From: Clostridia bacterium
GTDB taxonomy: Bacteria > Bacillota > Clostridia > Oscillospirales > CAG-272
Length of the DNA stretch: 34,407 nucleotides
Direction of reading: 5' to 3'
NCBI GenBank assembly: GCA_017628755.1
Contig: JAGBYM010000035.1
Coordinates: forward strand, 1 to 34,407
Position 1 is the stretch's first letter; every line of letters begins with the position of its first letter. This document shows, piece by piece, positions 8,982-17,176 of the stretch. The position numbers and the translations under genes were made by a program. The notes under the pieces are model-generated. The model had not been told where the DNA came from. It searched no databases and worked only from the letters and a program-made list of their open reading frames with translations.

Positions 8982-9689
8982 ATGAAGAAAATAGTAAGTT
9001 TTGCTACGGCGATTCTGATGATTGTTCAGATTCTTGCGCTTAGCGTGACTGTTTCGGCTCTGCCCACATCTTCGATTTCTATTTCAAGCGGAGAAGGATA
9101 TGAGGGGAATACAGTTGAACTGTCTGTTTCAATTGCAAATAATACCGGCTTTGGCGGTATTTCCATAAATGTAAATTTCGATAAGAACGTTCTTGAGTTC
9201 GTAGGCGCGGAATGCAAGCTTGCCGGCGGTTATTCCGAGATTACTCCCGTCGCAACAGCTAATTCGGCGGCTTCCGTAAACCTTGCTTACGTAGGAATCG
9301 CAAATGTTTCCGCAAACGGCGAGCTCTTTACCGTAAGCTTCAAGATCAAGGAAGGCGCGGCACTCGGTGACAGCGCTCTGACTCTTGTTTTTGACGATGC
9401 TTCTTTCGTATATGACGGAGACCTGCTCAAGGATTTCACCGCAACCGTAAACGGCGGCAAGATCACGGTTAAGGAAAAGCCCGCGGGACTTCTTGGCGAC
9501 GTTAACCTTGACGGCGAGATTGATGCCAATGACCTTACTATGCTAGCCCGTCACGTTGCAGGTATTGAGGTTCTTACTGCTCCCTTGGCTTTGTCTAACG
9601 CAGATATCAATGCGAACAGCGATATTGCTGCGGACGACCTTACCGCACTCGCTCGTCATGTTGCGGGTATTGAGCATATCGTTCAGTAA
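8982..9689 (+). CDS. secreted cohesin-dockerin adaptor protein
   Basis: This 235-residue protein has a signal peptide (residues 1-27, ending VSA) and a cohesin-like beta-sandwich at about 30-163, with GNTVELSVSIANN, GFGGISINVNFD and LFTVSFKI typical of cohesins. A type I dockerin follows at about 170-235, with loops DVNLDGEIDAND (173-184) and DINANSDIAADD (208-219), each followed by LARHVAGIE. It can thus in principle grip one dockerin and itself plug into another cohesin, as scaffoldin adaptors do. In the second loop S replaces the usual G. The partners are probably the giant dockerin protein upstream and the anchored cohesin protein 63 bases downstream; this is inferred from order. No terminator separates it from the next gene. 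Confidence 0.88.
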   Translation: MKKIVSFATAILMIVQILALSVTVSALPTSSISISSGEGYEGNTVELSVSIANNTGFGGISINVNFDKNVLEFVGAECKLAGGYSEITPVATANSAASVNLAYVGIANVSANGELFTVSFKIKEGAALGDSALTLVFDDASFVYDGDLLKDFTATVNGGKITVKEKPAGLLGDVNLDGEIDANDLTMLARHVAGIEVLTAPLALSNADINANSDIAADDLTALARHVAGIEHIVQ

Positions 9690-9752
9690 TTAATTTTTGG
9701 ATTTAATAAAATCAATATAAACAAGAAATTTATTAATGGAGGATTTTTAGTT

Positions 9753-12700
9753 ATGACTAAAAAACTGATTTCTCTCCTTCTGTGTGTTGCTATGGTTGCA
9801 TCGCTCTTTGTTGCGACCGTATCTGCTGCAGCCGGAGAAACAAACATCACGCTGTCTGTTAGTGCCACCGAAGTAAATGTTGGTGACTCTATAACAGTAA
9901 AGCTTGGTGTTATCGGAATGACTGCATCTTCTGTAGCATTCGGCTTTGACTTTGACACCGAGTTGCTTGAAGTAACTGCAATCAGCAATGCCGGCAGTGC
10001 AAAGCTGAGCTATATGTATTATGACGAATTCGAAGAGGCTGACCTCTCCGCTGATTTGTCTGCAACTTCGGTTTCCACTAAGGCTGAAGCAAACAATAGC
10101 GGTCATGTTGGCGTGGTATTTACCAATACCAATGACGTTAAGTATTCTGCAAAAGAGGCTGTAGTTCAGGTCAAGTTCACGGCTCTCAAGGCTGGCGTTG
10201 TAGAGTTCACAATGTTTGAGGACTCTGCGGGAGCTGACGGATATAAGAACGAATGGATTGATGAAACTACCGTAACCATCACCGCTCCTCACGTTTGCGA
10301 GCCCGCAGACACCAAGTATGAGAGCAACGGGAGCGCACACTGGCAGCTCTGCTCCTGCGGAGCAAAGCTCAATGAGGGCACCTGCTCCGGCGGAAGCGCA
10401 ACCTGCACCGCAAAGGCTGTATGTTCTGTTTGCGGCAATACTTATGGCGAGCTTGCTGCTCACACTTATACTGCTGAAGTTAAGAAGGCAGAAGCGCTCG
10501 TAAACGCTGACGCTATCAACTGCACCACCGCAGCTGTTTACTACTACTCTTGCTCCGCTTGCGGCGCTGTAGAGGGTAAGGCTGATCACACCTTCAAGGG
10601 TGACGTTGACGGCTCCAAGCATGCCGGCATCACTCCCGTAACCGGACAGGCTGCAACCTGCACCGTTGACGGTTGGAAGGATTACTACAAGTGCGCATGC
10701 GGCGTTATCTTTGCTGATGCTGCAGGCACCACCGTTATCGCAGATCTCGACGCTTGGAAGGCAGGTGACGGTAAGATCGCGGCTGCTCACACTCTCGGCG
10801 AGCTTGTTCAGGAACTCGCTCCCAAGCACACCAAGGACGAGCTCGTAGCAGGTATGAAGGCTCACTACATCTGCTCTGTATGCTCCAAGTACTTTGACGA
10901 GTCCAAGGTTGAAACCACCAAGGCAGATCTCGTTATCGCAGCTCCCGTACATACCTTCGAGGGTGCATGGATCTCTGCAGGAGAAGCAGGCCACGCTAAG
11001 GCATGCTCTTGCGGACTCCTTGATACTCCCGTAGCTCATACTCCCGATATTCCCGCTCCCACCGAGACTCAGAAGCAGCTTTGCTCCGATTGCGGCGAAG
11101 TTCTTGCACAGGAACTCGGCCACCAGTGCCATATGCACCTGACCTTCGTTAAGGGTGAGGATGCTTGGTGTGAGAAGGACGGTAACATCGAGCACTACAT
11201 TTGCGAATGCGGCAAGTTCTACACCGACGCAGAAGCAAAGAATCCCGTTGCTGATGTTGTTATCCCCGGTCTTGATCATGAAATCAAGATGACTGCTCTT
11301 GCAGTAGGCGAAACCAATGGCACTCAGCACGTTGATATGTGTAAGAGATGTCTTAAGCAGTTCGGCACTCCCGAGGATCACTACTCCACCGGCGACAACG
11401 TTGCTACCTGCCAGAAGCTCGCAGTTTGTGACGTATGTAAGGTTACTTACGGCGAAAAGCTTGAGCATAAGTATGATGCATACGACGTAAAGACCAAGGA
11501 AGGTCACGCAAAGGCTTGCGTATACGGTTGCGGCACCACCACTACCGTTGAGGATCACGTTGACGATCCTACCGGCGAATTCTGCGAAGTTTGCGAATTC
11601 GTATACCACACTTGCGGCGGCAAGGAAATGACCCTTGTTAAGGAAGATCCCGCTTCCTGCGACGAAAACGGCATGAAGGCATACTATACCTGCTCTTGCG
11701 GTAAGAACTATGCTGATGCTGATGCTAAGACCGAGATCACCGATCTTAATTCTCTCATCATCCCCGCTACACACACCGTTGTTGTAGTTGAGGGTTACGC
11801 AGCAACCTGTCTTGCCAACGGTCTTACCGATGCAAGCTACTGCTCCGGTTGTGACGAGGTTTACGCTGTAGCTACCGTTATTCCCGCAACCGGCCACGAC
11901 TGGACCGCATGGGTAACCATCAGCGTTGAAAACGGCGACAAGGTACAGGTTCGTGCATGTGCTTGCGGCGCAATCGAAGAGACTGTTGACCATACTCATA
12001 AGCTTGTTAAGGTTGATGCAGTAGCTCCTACCTGCACCACCGAGGGTAATATCGTATACTGGTACTGTGAGACCTGTACTTGGATGGAGACTGAAGGCGG
12101 CGTTTCTACCAACAGACTGGCAGTTATCCTTCCCATCACTCACGACCTCCAGCACGTAGAGGCTAAGGATGCAACCTGCCTCGAGCTCGGTAACATTGAG
12201 TACTGGGCATGTAAGAACTGTGACCGCATTGAGGTTGCAGGCGGCGTGCTTTCCAACATCAAGGCTGTTCAGCTTCCCACTCTTGACCACACCATCGAGC
12301 ACGTAGCAGCTAAGGCTGCAGGCTGCGAGGCTGAGGGCAACGTTGAGTACTGGTACTGCACCGTTTGCGGTTACGCTTGGCTCGACGAGGCAAGAACTCT
12401 TGTAACCAACCTCCAGTCCGTTAAGCTTGGTGCAACCCACGACCTCCAGCACGTAGAGGCAAAGGCAGCTACCTGCCTCGAGCTTGGTAACATCGAGTAC
12501 TGGGCATGTAAGAACTGTGACCGCATTGAGGTTGCAGGCGGCGTGCTTTCCAACATCAAGGCAGTAATGCTTCCTACTCTCGATCACGATATCGAGCACG
12601 TAGCAGCTAAGGCTCCCACCGCTACCGAAAACGGTAACATCGAGTACTGGTACTGCAAGGTTTGCGGTTACGCATGGCTTGATGCAAACTGCACCAAGAA

Positions 12701-12860
12701 TACCAACCTCAAGGCTGTTATTCTTCCCGCAACCGGCGAACCCACCGAGCCTTCCAACCCCGGCACCGGTGACAACGCTATCTTCTTCGCAGTAGCCCTC
12801 GTTGCAGTTGCAACTCTCGGCGCAGCTGTTATCACCTTCAAGAAGAAGAGAGAAAACTGA
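9753..12860 (+). CDS. cell-wall-anchored single-cohesin surface protein with Cys repeats
   Basis: GGAGG lies about 10 bases before ATG 9753. The 1,035-residue product has a signal peptide (1-26), then a cohesin-like domain at about 30-175 (ITLSVSATEVNVGDSITVKL, FGFDFDTELLEV, VVQVKFTALKAGVVEFTMF). About 15 Cys-rich modules with paired CxxC or CxC follow (about 180-985). The C-terminus has a sortase-like signal NPGTG (1002-1006), a hydrophobic helix and KKKRE. An LPATG at about 990 is probably just the end of a repeat, because NPGTG has the right distance to the helix. It would display one cohesin at the cell wall, a role like an anchoring scaffoldin. Codon use is strongly biased, which suggests high expression. 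The last modules show a 297-bp near-identical duplication. Confidence 0.87.
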   Translation: MTKKLISLLLCVAMVASLFVATVSAAAGETNITLSVSATEVNVGDSITVKLGVIGMTASSVAFGFDFDTELLEVTAISNAGSAKLSYMYYDEFEEADLSADLSATSVSTKAEANNSGHVGVVFTNTNDVKYSAKEAVVQVKFTALKAGVVEFTMFEDSAGADGYKNEWIDETTVTITAPHVCEPADTKYESNGSAHWQLCSCGAKLNEGTCSGGSATCTAKAVCSVCGNTYGELAAHTYTAEVKKAEALVNADAINCTTAAVYYYSCSACGAVEGKADHTFKGDVDGSKHAGITPVTGQAATCTVDGWKDYYKCACGVIFADAAGTTVIADLDAWKAGDGKIAAAHTLGELVQELAPKHTKDELVAGMKAHYICSVCSKYFDESKVETTKADLVIAAPVHTFEGAWISAGEAGHAKACSCGLLDTPVAHTPDIPAPTETQKQLCSDCGEVLAQELGHQCHMHLTFVKGEDAWCEKDGNIEHYICECGKFYTDAEAKNPVADVVIPGLDHEIKMTALAVGETNGTQHVDMCKRCLKQFGTPEDHYSTGDNVATCQKLAVCDVCKVTYGEKLEHKYDAYDVKTKEGHAKACVYGCGTTTTVEDHVDDPTGEFCEVCEFVYHTCGGKEMTLVKEDPASCDENGMKAYYTCSCGKNYADADAKTEITDLNSLIIPATHTVVVVEGYAATCLANGLTDASYCSGCDEVYAVATVIPATGHDWTAWVTISVENGDKVQVRACACGAIEETVDHTHKLVKVDAVAPTCTTEGNIVYWYCETCTWMETEGGVSTNRLAVILPITHDLQHVEAKDATCLELGNIEYWACKNCDRIEVAGGVLSNIKAVQLPTLDHTIEHVAAKAAGCEAEGNVEYWYCTVCGYAWLDEARTLVTNLQSVKLGATHDLQHVEAKAATCLELGNIEYWACKNCDRIEVAGGVLSNIKAVMLPTLDHDIEHVAAKAPTATENGNIEYWYCKVCGYAWLDANCTKNTNLKAVILPATGEPTEPSNPGTGDNAIFFAVALVAVATLGAAVITFKKKREN
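12141..12737 (+). repeat. 297-bp tandem duplication inside the cohesin anchor gene
   Basis: The stretch from 12141 recurs from 12438 with only scattered changes, for example the long run covering EYWACKNCDRIEVAGGVL in both. The period of 297 bases is 99 residues, equal to two Cys modules, so the frame is kept. It looks like a recent slippage or unequal-crossing duplication. Confidence 0.85.
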
Positions 12861-12883
12861 TAAACAGTTAAACTTATAAATAG

Positions 12884-12920
12884 AACCGGCTGAGCCATTT
12901 GGCTCAGCCGGTTTTACTTT
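12884..12920. terminator. bidirectional terminator between cohesin anchor and fliB-like gene
   Basis: A 13-bp perfect stem AACCGGCTGAGCC / GGCTCAGCCGGTT (12884-12896 with 12901-12913), ATTT loop and T-rich tail. It serves the two convergent genes. Confidence 0.93.
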
Positions 12921-13798
12921 TAAAACATAAATTCCGTTTTGATACTTTCCGTGTTGTCCTCCGAGTATTCAAGCTCCTCGGAAATGATGCGTGCGAGGTC
13001 AAATATGTCTTCATTTTCCGCAGATAGCGCGCGCAGAAGATTTTCGCAGAAGAGAGAGAATCCGAGAGCGGCGCGGAATTCGTATTCATCGGCGGCGCAC
13101 ATGCAATGCCTGTATATGAAATAAGCCAGTGCACGTTCGAATAATTCGTATTTATTCGCGCTGAAGGAAGCCTTTGGCGCATTAATAAACAGTTTTTTGT
13201 GTTCTTCGTCAAGGTATTCAAGTGACGAAAGGATTTCGTTACGTGATCCTATTGTAAAATCCGTTGGCATAGAATAAGATGAGGCTATGAGTGACAGCCT
13301 ATGAGCGTAATCAACGGATCGGTCTGATAAGATCTTATACAGCTTTTCGGTTTCGGCAACAGCGTCAAAATCGGTCACGTCATCCTCTTCATTGATTTCG
13401 TCTATTATCTTGAAGTCGGTGTAATCGTCCGAGCCGAGGATGATGCGGCAGGCTTCCTCACAGGAAAGTCCGAGTCCGACAAAGCATCCGCGCAAGTTGT
13501 AATTATAGAACCGTGGGTGCTCGCGGCAGATGTCGCAAAGGCAGTCGTCACCGATCTCGCATATAATTTTGCATAGACCGCTTTCGTCAAGATGCGGACA
13601 GCGGTCACGTTTATCAAGGCGGAAATGACCGTCCTCAATGCTGTTTCTGATATTTTTGCCGTAAGAATGGCTCAGCGATCCGTATTTTTCCATGGTATCG
13701 GCGTCGATGTCGATTTCCCAACCGACACAGCAGCTGTGACGGCAGCGGTCGGCGATGCAAGTGAATCCCGAATAATAGTTCGGAGCATAAAGTTTCAT
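12920..13798 (-). CDS. fliB: FliB-like (lysine-N-methylase family) Cys-rich protein
   Basis: The 292-residue cytoplasmic protein starts KLYAPNYYSGFTCIADRC, followed by CRHSCCVGWEIDID and later CPHLDESGLCKI, CLCDICREHPRF. This Cys pattern, with a YkgJ-like metal or Fe-S cluster, is characteristic of proteins annotated as flagellin lysine-N-methylase FliB. In Salmonella FliB methylates flagellin lysines. No flagellar gene lies in this window, so the substrate here may be another surface protein. The symbol marks family membership only. AGAGG precedes the start. A TTGACA-18-TATAAT promoter lies just upstream, divergent from the RyR gene. Confidence 0.8.
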   Translation of the reverse strand: MKLYAPNYYSGFTCIADRCRHSCCVGWEIDIDADTMEKYGSLSHSYGKNIRNSIEDGHFRLDKRDRCPHLDESGLCKIICEIGDDCLCDICREHPRFYNYNLRGCFVGLGLSCEEACRIILGSDDYTDFKIIDEINEEDDVTDFDAVAETEKLYKILSDRSVDYAHRLSLIASSYSMPTDFTIGSRNEILSSLEYLDEEHKKLFINAPKASFSANKYELFERALAYFIYRHCMCAADEYEFRAALGFSLFCENLLRALSAENEDIFDLARIISEELEYSEDNTESIKTEFMF

Positions 13799-13823
13799 GT
13801 TATATTACCTCTTTCGTAGCTAA

Positions 13824-13853
13824 ATTATAGCATAACGAAGGGGGGGTTGTCAA
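13824..13853 (-). promoter_or_regulatory. promoter of the FliB-like gene
   Basis: On the minus strand TTGACA (13848-13853), an 18-bp spacer containing a run of C, and TATAAT (13824-13829) preceded by TGC. Confidence 0.8.
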
Positions 13854-13875
13854 GGAGAGTTTTTGCTTTATTCTA

Positions 13876-13904
13876 TTGACAAAAGCGCATTTTTGAAGTA
13901 TAAT
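13876..13904 (+). promoter_or_regulatory. consensus promoter of the RyR-domain gene
   Basis: A perfect TTGACA (13876-13881), 17 bp and TATAAT (13899-13904). Transcription should start near 13911, so the possible upstream ATG at 13863 cannot be used. Confidence 0.9.
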
Positions 13905-13937
13905 AATAATATATCTGAAATTCGGAGGGCCACTGAT

Positions 13938-15716
13938 ATGATGTGGACAATATGTTATATTCTTTCGGTGTTGGTCCTGATAGTAACAACTATATACAGT
14001 ATAGGCGTTGTATTGGGTTATTCTGATAAAAAATACAAAGAGCATTGGGCAAAAATTGTTTTTGGTCTGGTATTTGTTTCATCATTTATAATCTTTTTAC
14101 CGGTTCACGCATGTAGCTCATCCGATGGAATATTTGGAATAATCAGCACGGTTTTCCTGTCGTTTTTCACGTCAATGCAAACTTTCGGCATGGGATGTGA
14201 ATACGCTGTTGTGGGCGATGCTCTGTTTGCCTGTCCCGAATATCTCGTGGATCTTTACCAATCGTGGGTAGTATTCCTTTTTGTTGCGGCTCCTGCCTGC
14301 ACGTTCGGTGTGGCTCTTTCCTTCTTTAAAAATCTCGTGTCTCATATCCAGTACAGAACGATTTACAGAAACAGAGACGTATACGTTTTCTCCGAGATCA
14401 ACGAACGCTCTGTTGCTTTGGCAAGGAGTATCAAAGAAAATAACGATAAAAGCGGAACTCAGATTCTTTTGGTTTTCACAGACGTTTTTGAGGCAAAGGA
14501 CGAGGAGTCGTTCGAGCTTATGAACAGTGTCAAGCAGCTGGGTGCGATCTGTTTCAAGGATGACATACTTGTCATAGATTTTGCCAAGCATTCGGCAAAA
14601 AAATCACTTTCGTTTTTCACGATCGGAAAAAATCAGAACGAGAATCTCAATCAGACAATCAAGCTTATAGAAAGATACAAGGAGCGCGAAAACACAAATC
14701 TTTATTTCTTCTCAACAAGTATGCAAAGCGAGATGCTGTTTTCATCGCTCGACAAGGGAAAGATCAAGGCAAGACGTATAAACGAAGTCAGATCGCTCGT
14801 AAACCGTGTTCTTTACGATCACGGTGAGAAATTCTTCAACGTCGAAAGCGAAGGTGAAGACGGAACAAAGCTCATTTCAGCGATGATCGTCGGAATGGGT
14901 CAGCACGGTACCGAGATGGCAAAGGCTCTGACGTGGTTTTGTCAGATGGACGGATACAGCTTTGAGATCAACGGCTTTGATAAGGATCCGCTGGCAGAGG
15001 AAAAGTTCAAGCAGATCGCTCCTGCGCTGTTTACTTCAGAGTACAGAATAAAAATTCATTCGAATTGTGACGTTGATACCGATAAATTCGGAGAAGCAGT
15101 AAAGAAGCTGAAAAACACGAGCTACGTTCTTGTTTCGCTTGGCGATGACGACAGAAATATTAAAACGGCTGTTTATCTGAGAATGTGCTTCGAACGCATC
15201 GGAATAAAGCCCGTTATTCAGGCAATAGTTAATACTCATAATAAGAACGTATTGCAGGGAATAAAGAATTTTAAGAATCAGGAGTATAAAATCGACTTCA
15301 TCGGCGACCTTGAAACCTCTTATTCCGAGGACGTTATCGTCAATTCCGCGCTCGAAGACGAGGCGCTTGCTGTCCATTTGCTTTATAGTTCAAATCCGGA
15401 GGATTTCTGGTCCTTTGAATATAACTACCGTTCTTCTACGGCTACGGCAATTCATAACCGCGCGAAGTGCATATGCAACATTCCCGGCATCATGAAGACT
15501 GAAGACGAACGAACCGAGGAAGAGCGCTTGAATTTGCAGAAGCTCGAGCACAGGCGTTGGAATGCGTATATGCATTCTGAGGGCTACGTTTTCAGCGAAA
15601 AGAGAAACGATCTTGCCAAAACGCATAACAATATCACGCATTTTGATGCTCTTGACAAAGAGATCCAGGAGATCGACAGCCGCGTAGCTGCGGCACCCCC
15701 GTCGACCAAGAATTAA
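13938..15716 (+). CDS. membrane protein with two Rossmann-like domains and a C-terminal RyR domain
   Basis: GGAGGG (13924-13929) is 8 bases before ATG 13938, giving 592 residues. Four hydrophobic segments are seen (about 4-26, 38-56, 64-84, 109-130). A first nucleotide-binding-like domain follows (RDVYVFSEINERSVALARSI, about 146-260). A second has the glycine motif GMGQHGTEMAKAL (319-331) with FDKD after strand 2, as in TrkA-N/RCK domains. The C-terminus (about 495-575) has YRSSTATAIHNRAK and LEHRRWNAYMHSEGY, features of prokaryotic RyR domains, which are found in predicted nucleotide-signalling and conflict systems. The likely role is a membrane sensor or channel-like effector responding to a nucleotide or dinucleotide. 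The ligand and the presence of a pore are unknown. A short lipoprotein gene follows after 52 bases without a clear terminator. Confidence 0.8.
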   Translation: MMWTICYILSVLVLIVTTIYSIGVVLGYSDKKYKEHWAKIVFGLVFVSSFIIFLPVHACSSSDGIFGIISTVFLSFFTSMQTFGMGCEYAVVGDALFACPEYLVDLYQSWVVFLFVAAPACTFGVALSFFKNLVSHIQYRTIYRNRDVYVFSEINERSVALARSIKENNDKSGTQILLVFTDVFEAKDEESFELMNSVKQLGAICFKDDILVIDFAKHSAKKSLSFFTIGKNQNENLNQTIKLIERYKERENTNLYFFSTSMQSEMLFSSLDKGKIKARRINEVRSLVNRVLYDHGEKFFNVESEGEDGTKLISAMIVGMGQHGTEMAKALTWFCQMDGYSFEINGFDKDPLAEEKFKQIAPALFTSEYRIKIHSNCDVDTDKFGEAVKKLKNTSYVLVSLGDDDRNIKTAVYLRMCFERIGIKPVIQAIVNTHNKNVLQGIKNFKNQEYKIDFIGDLETSYSEDVIVNSALEDEALAVHLLYSSNPEDFWSFEYNYRSSTATAIHNRAKCICNIPGIMKTEDERTEEERLNLQKLEHRRWNAYMHSEGYVFSEKRNDLAKTHNNITHFDALDKEIQEIDSRVAAAPPSTKN

Positions 15717-15768
15717 CGTTCTTATCAGGTAATTATTTAAAAAATATATAAAACAAAGGAGAATCATC

Positions 15769-16146
15769 ATGAAAAAGACCATCGCAAAATCCATCGCGCT
15801 CGTTATGGCGGCAGTTATGCTCGTATGCATGTTTGCATCTTGCGGACAGAAGATCGAAAAGGGCACCTACAAGGCTGAAGTCGAGTTTCTCGGACAGGGT
15901 GTCGGCGTTACTTATACCTTCAGCGGCAACAAGCTTGAGGCTGAAAGCAACCTGAGCATCCTCGGCATTGATAAGAACAAGACCACAACCGGTACATACG
16001 AGATCATCAAGTATGATGACGGCGACCTTGAGATCAAGATTGATTTTGAGGAAGAGACCGATCTTTTCAAGGATGGCACTTATGCCTACTCCGAGGGCGA
16101 CGGTTACATCAAGATTGGTATAATCAAGTACGAAAAGGTAGACTGA
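15769..16146 (+). CDS. small lipoprotein of unknown function
   Basis: The 125-residue protein has a lipoprotein signal with lipobox FASC (Cys25). The mature part is about 100 residues of short strands (YKAEVEFLGQGVGVTYTF, TGTYEIIKYDDGDLEIKIDF), resembling small lipocalin-like or DUF-type beta proteins that are common in Clostridia. AAAGGAG precedes the start. It may be co-transcribed with the RyR gene because no terminator lies between them. No specific function can be given. Confidence 0.85.
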   Translation: MKKTIAKSIALVMAAVMLVCMFASCGQKIEKGTYKAEVEFLGQGVGVTYTFSGNKLEAESNLSILGIDKNKTTTGTYEIIKYDDGDLEIKIDFEEETDLFKDGTYAYSEGDGYIKIGIIKYEKVD

Positions 16147-16154
16147 TCAATATA

Positions 16155-16185
16155 AAAACGGCTGCGAAAGCAGCCGTTTTTATTA
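16155..16185 (+). terminator. terminator after small lipoprotein
   Basis: An 11-bp stem AAAACGGCTGC / GCAGCCGTTTT (16155-16165 with 16170-16180), GAAA loop and T-rich tail. Confidence 0.93.
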
Positions 16186-16203
16186 CTTTTTTGCCCTATT
16201 ATC

Positions 16204-16232
16204 TTTACAAAAGAGGAAGATTGTGGTATACT
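16204..16232 (+). promoter_or_regulatory. promoter of the carbohydrate ABC importer operon
   Basis: TTTACA (16204-16209), 17 bp, TATACT (16227-16232) preceded by TGG. The start point near 16239 lies after the in-frame ATG at 16223, which excludes that ATG as a start. Confidence 0.82.
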
Positions 16233-16270
16233 ATATAGTGATGTATTATTCTCTGCAAGGGGGTATGGAT

Positions 16271-17161
16271 TTGAAAAACAATAATTTTAAGGCATGGCTT
16301 TATTTGCTTCCCGCAATCCTGTTTTTGGGGGCATTTATGGTTTATCCTCTCATCGACGTTTTTATATATTCCTTCGAGGAGGGCTATAATTCTGCGTCGC
16401 AGACATTTTTCGGTGTCGGATTTTATAACTATCAGTACATATTGCGCGACCCCTATTTCCTGCAGGCAGTGAAGAACACCTTTATCCTTGTTATCATCAC
16501 CGTGCCGATCTCGACGGGTCTGTCGCTCCTGATCTCGGTTGCGCTGGCGTCGATCAAATCGCTTCGCAAGCTCTTCCAGACGGTATATTTTCTCCCCTAC
16601 GTAACCAACACCCTCGCGGTCGGTCTTGTTTTTATGATCCTATTCAAGAAAACGGCGTACACTGACGGCATGGTCAATCTTCTGATCAACTTCTTCGGCG
16701 GCGAGTCTGTGGACTTCATAGACGGTCCCTACTGGGCGAAGATGCTGATCCTCTGCCTCTATACCGTCTGGGTCGTTATGCCCTTCAAGATACTGATCCT
16801 GACGAGTGCGCTTGCCTCGGTAAATCAGAATTATTACGACGCCGCGCTTGTTGACGGTACAACGAAATGGCGTATGTTTACAAGGATCACGCTCCCGATG
16901 ATCTCGCCCACGCTCTTTTATCTCATTATCACGGGCTTTATCGGCGCGTTCAAGGCGTACAGCGATTCCGTCGCGCTATTCGGAGTCGACCTCAACGCCG
17001 CGAAGATGAATACCATAGTCGGCTACGTTTACGATATGCTTTACGGCAACAGCGGCGGTTTCCCGTCCTATGCTTCCGCGGCGGCTATCCTGCTTTTCAT
17101 CATCGTGCTGACGATCACGTGCATCAACCTGCTGATAAGCAAGAAGCACGTTCATTATTAA
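16271..17161 (+). CDS. carbohydrate ABC transporter permease, MalF/UgpA type
   Basis: This is an integral membrane subunit of a sugar importer with about six helices. The cytoplasmic loop YYDAALVDGTTKWRMFTRITLP is the EAA motif that contacts the ATPase. The frame is open further upstream, but the promoter starts transcription after ATG 16223. AAGGGGG (16257-16263) is 7 bases before TTG 16271 and only 1 base before ATG 16265, so I choose TTG 16271 (296 residues). The second permease and a binding protein follow. No ATP-binding subunit is present, so a shared MsmX-type ATPase elsewhere probably energises it. The sugar is unknown. Confidence 0.92.
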   Translation: MKNNNFKAWLYLLPAILFLGAFMVYPLIDVFIYSFEEGYNSASQTFFGVGFYNYQYILRDPYFLQAVKNTFILVIITVPISTGLSLLISVALASIKSLRKLFQTVYFLPYVTNTLAVGLVFMILFKKTAYTDGMVNLLINFFGGESVDFIDGPYWAKMLILCLYTVWVVMPFKILILTSALASVNQNYYDAALVDGTTKWRMFTRITLPMISPTLFYLIITGFIGAFKAYSDSVALFGVDLNAAKMNTIVGYVYDMLYGNSGGFPSYASAAAILLFIIVLTITCINLLISKKHVHY

Positions 17162-17176
17162 GAAAGGGGACGGATT

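Noticed and set aside
9747-12599. A 950-codon open frame on the minus strand opposite the cohesin anchor gene.
   Set aside because: It is an antisense shadow caused by the strong codon bias and Cys-rich repeats of the real gene, which has a ribosome site, signal peptide and sorting signal. The antisense frame has none of these.
9753-12860. LPATG near residue 990 considered as the sortase motif.
   Set aside because: It ends a repeat similar to other xIPATG or LPxxx repeat ends and lies too far from the membrane helix. NPGTG at 1002-1006 has the correct spacing.
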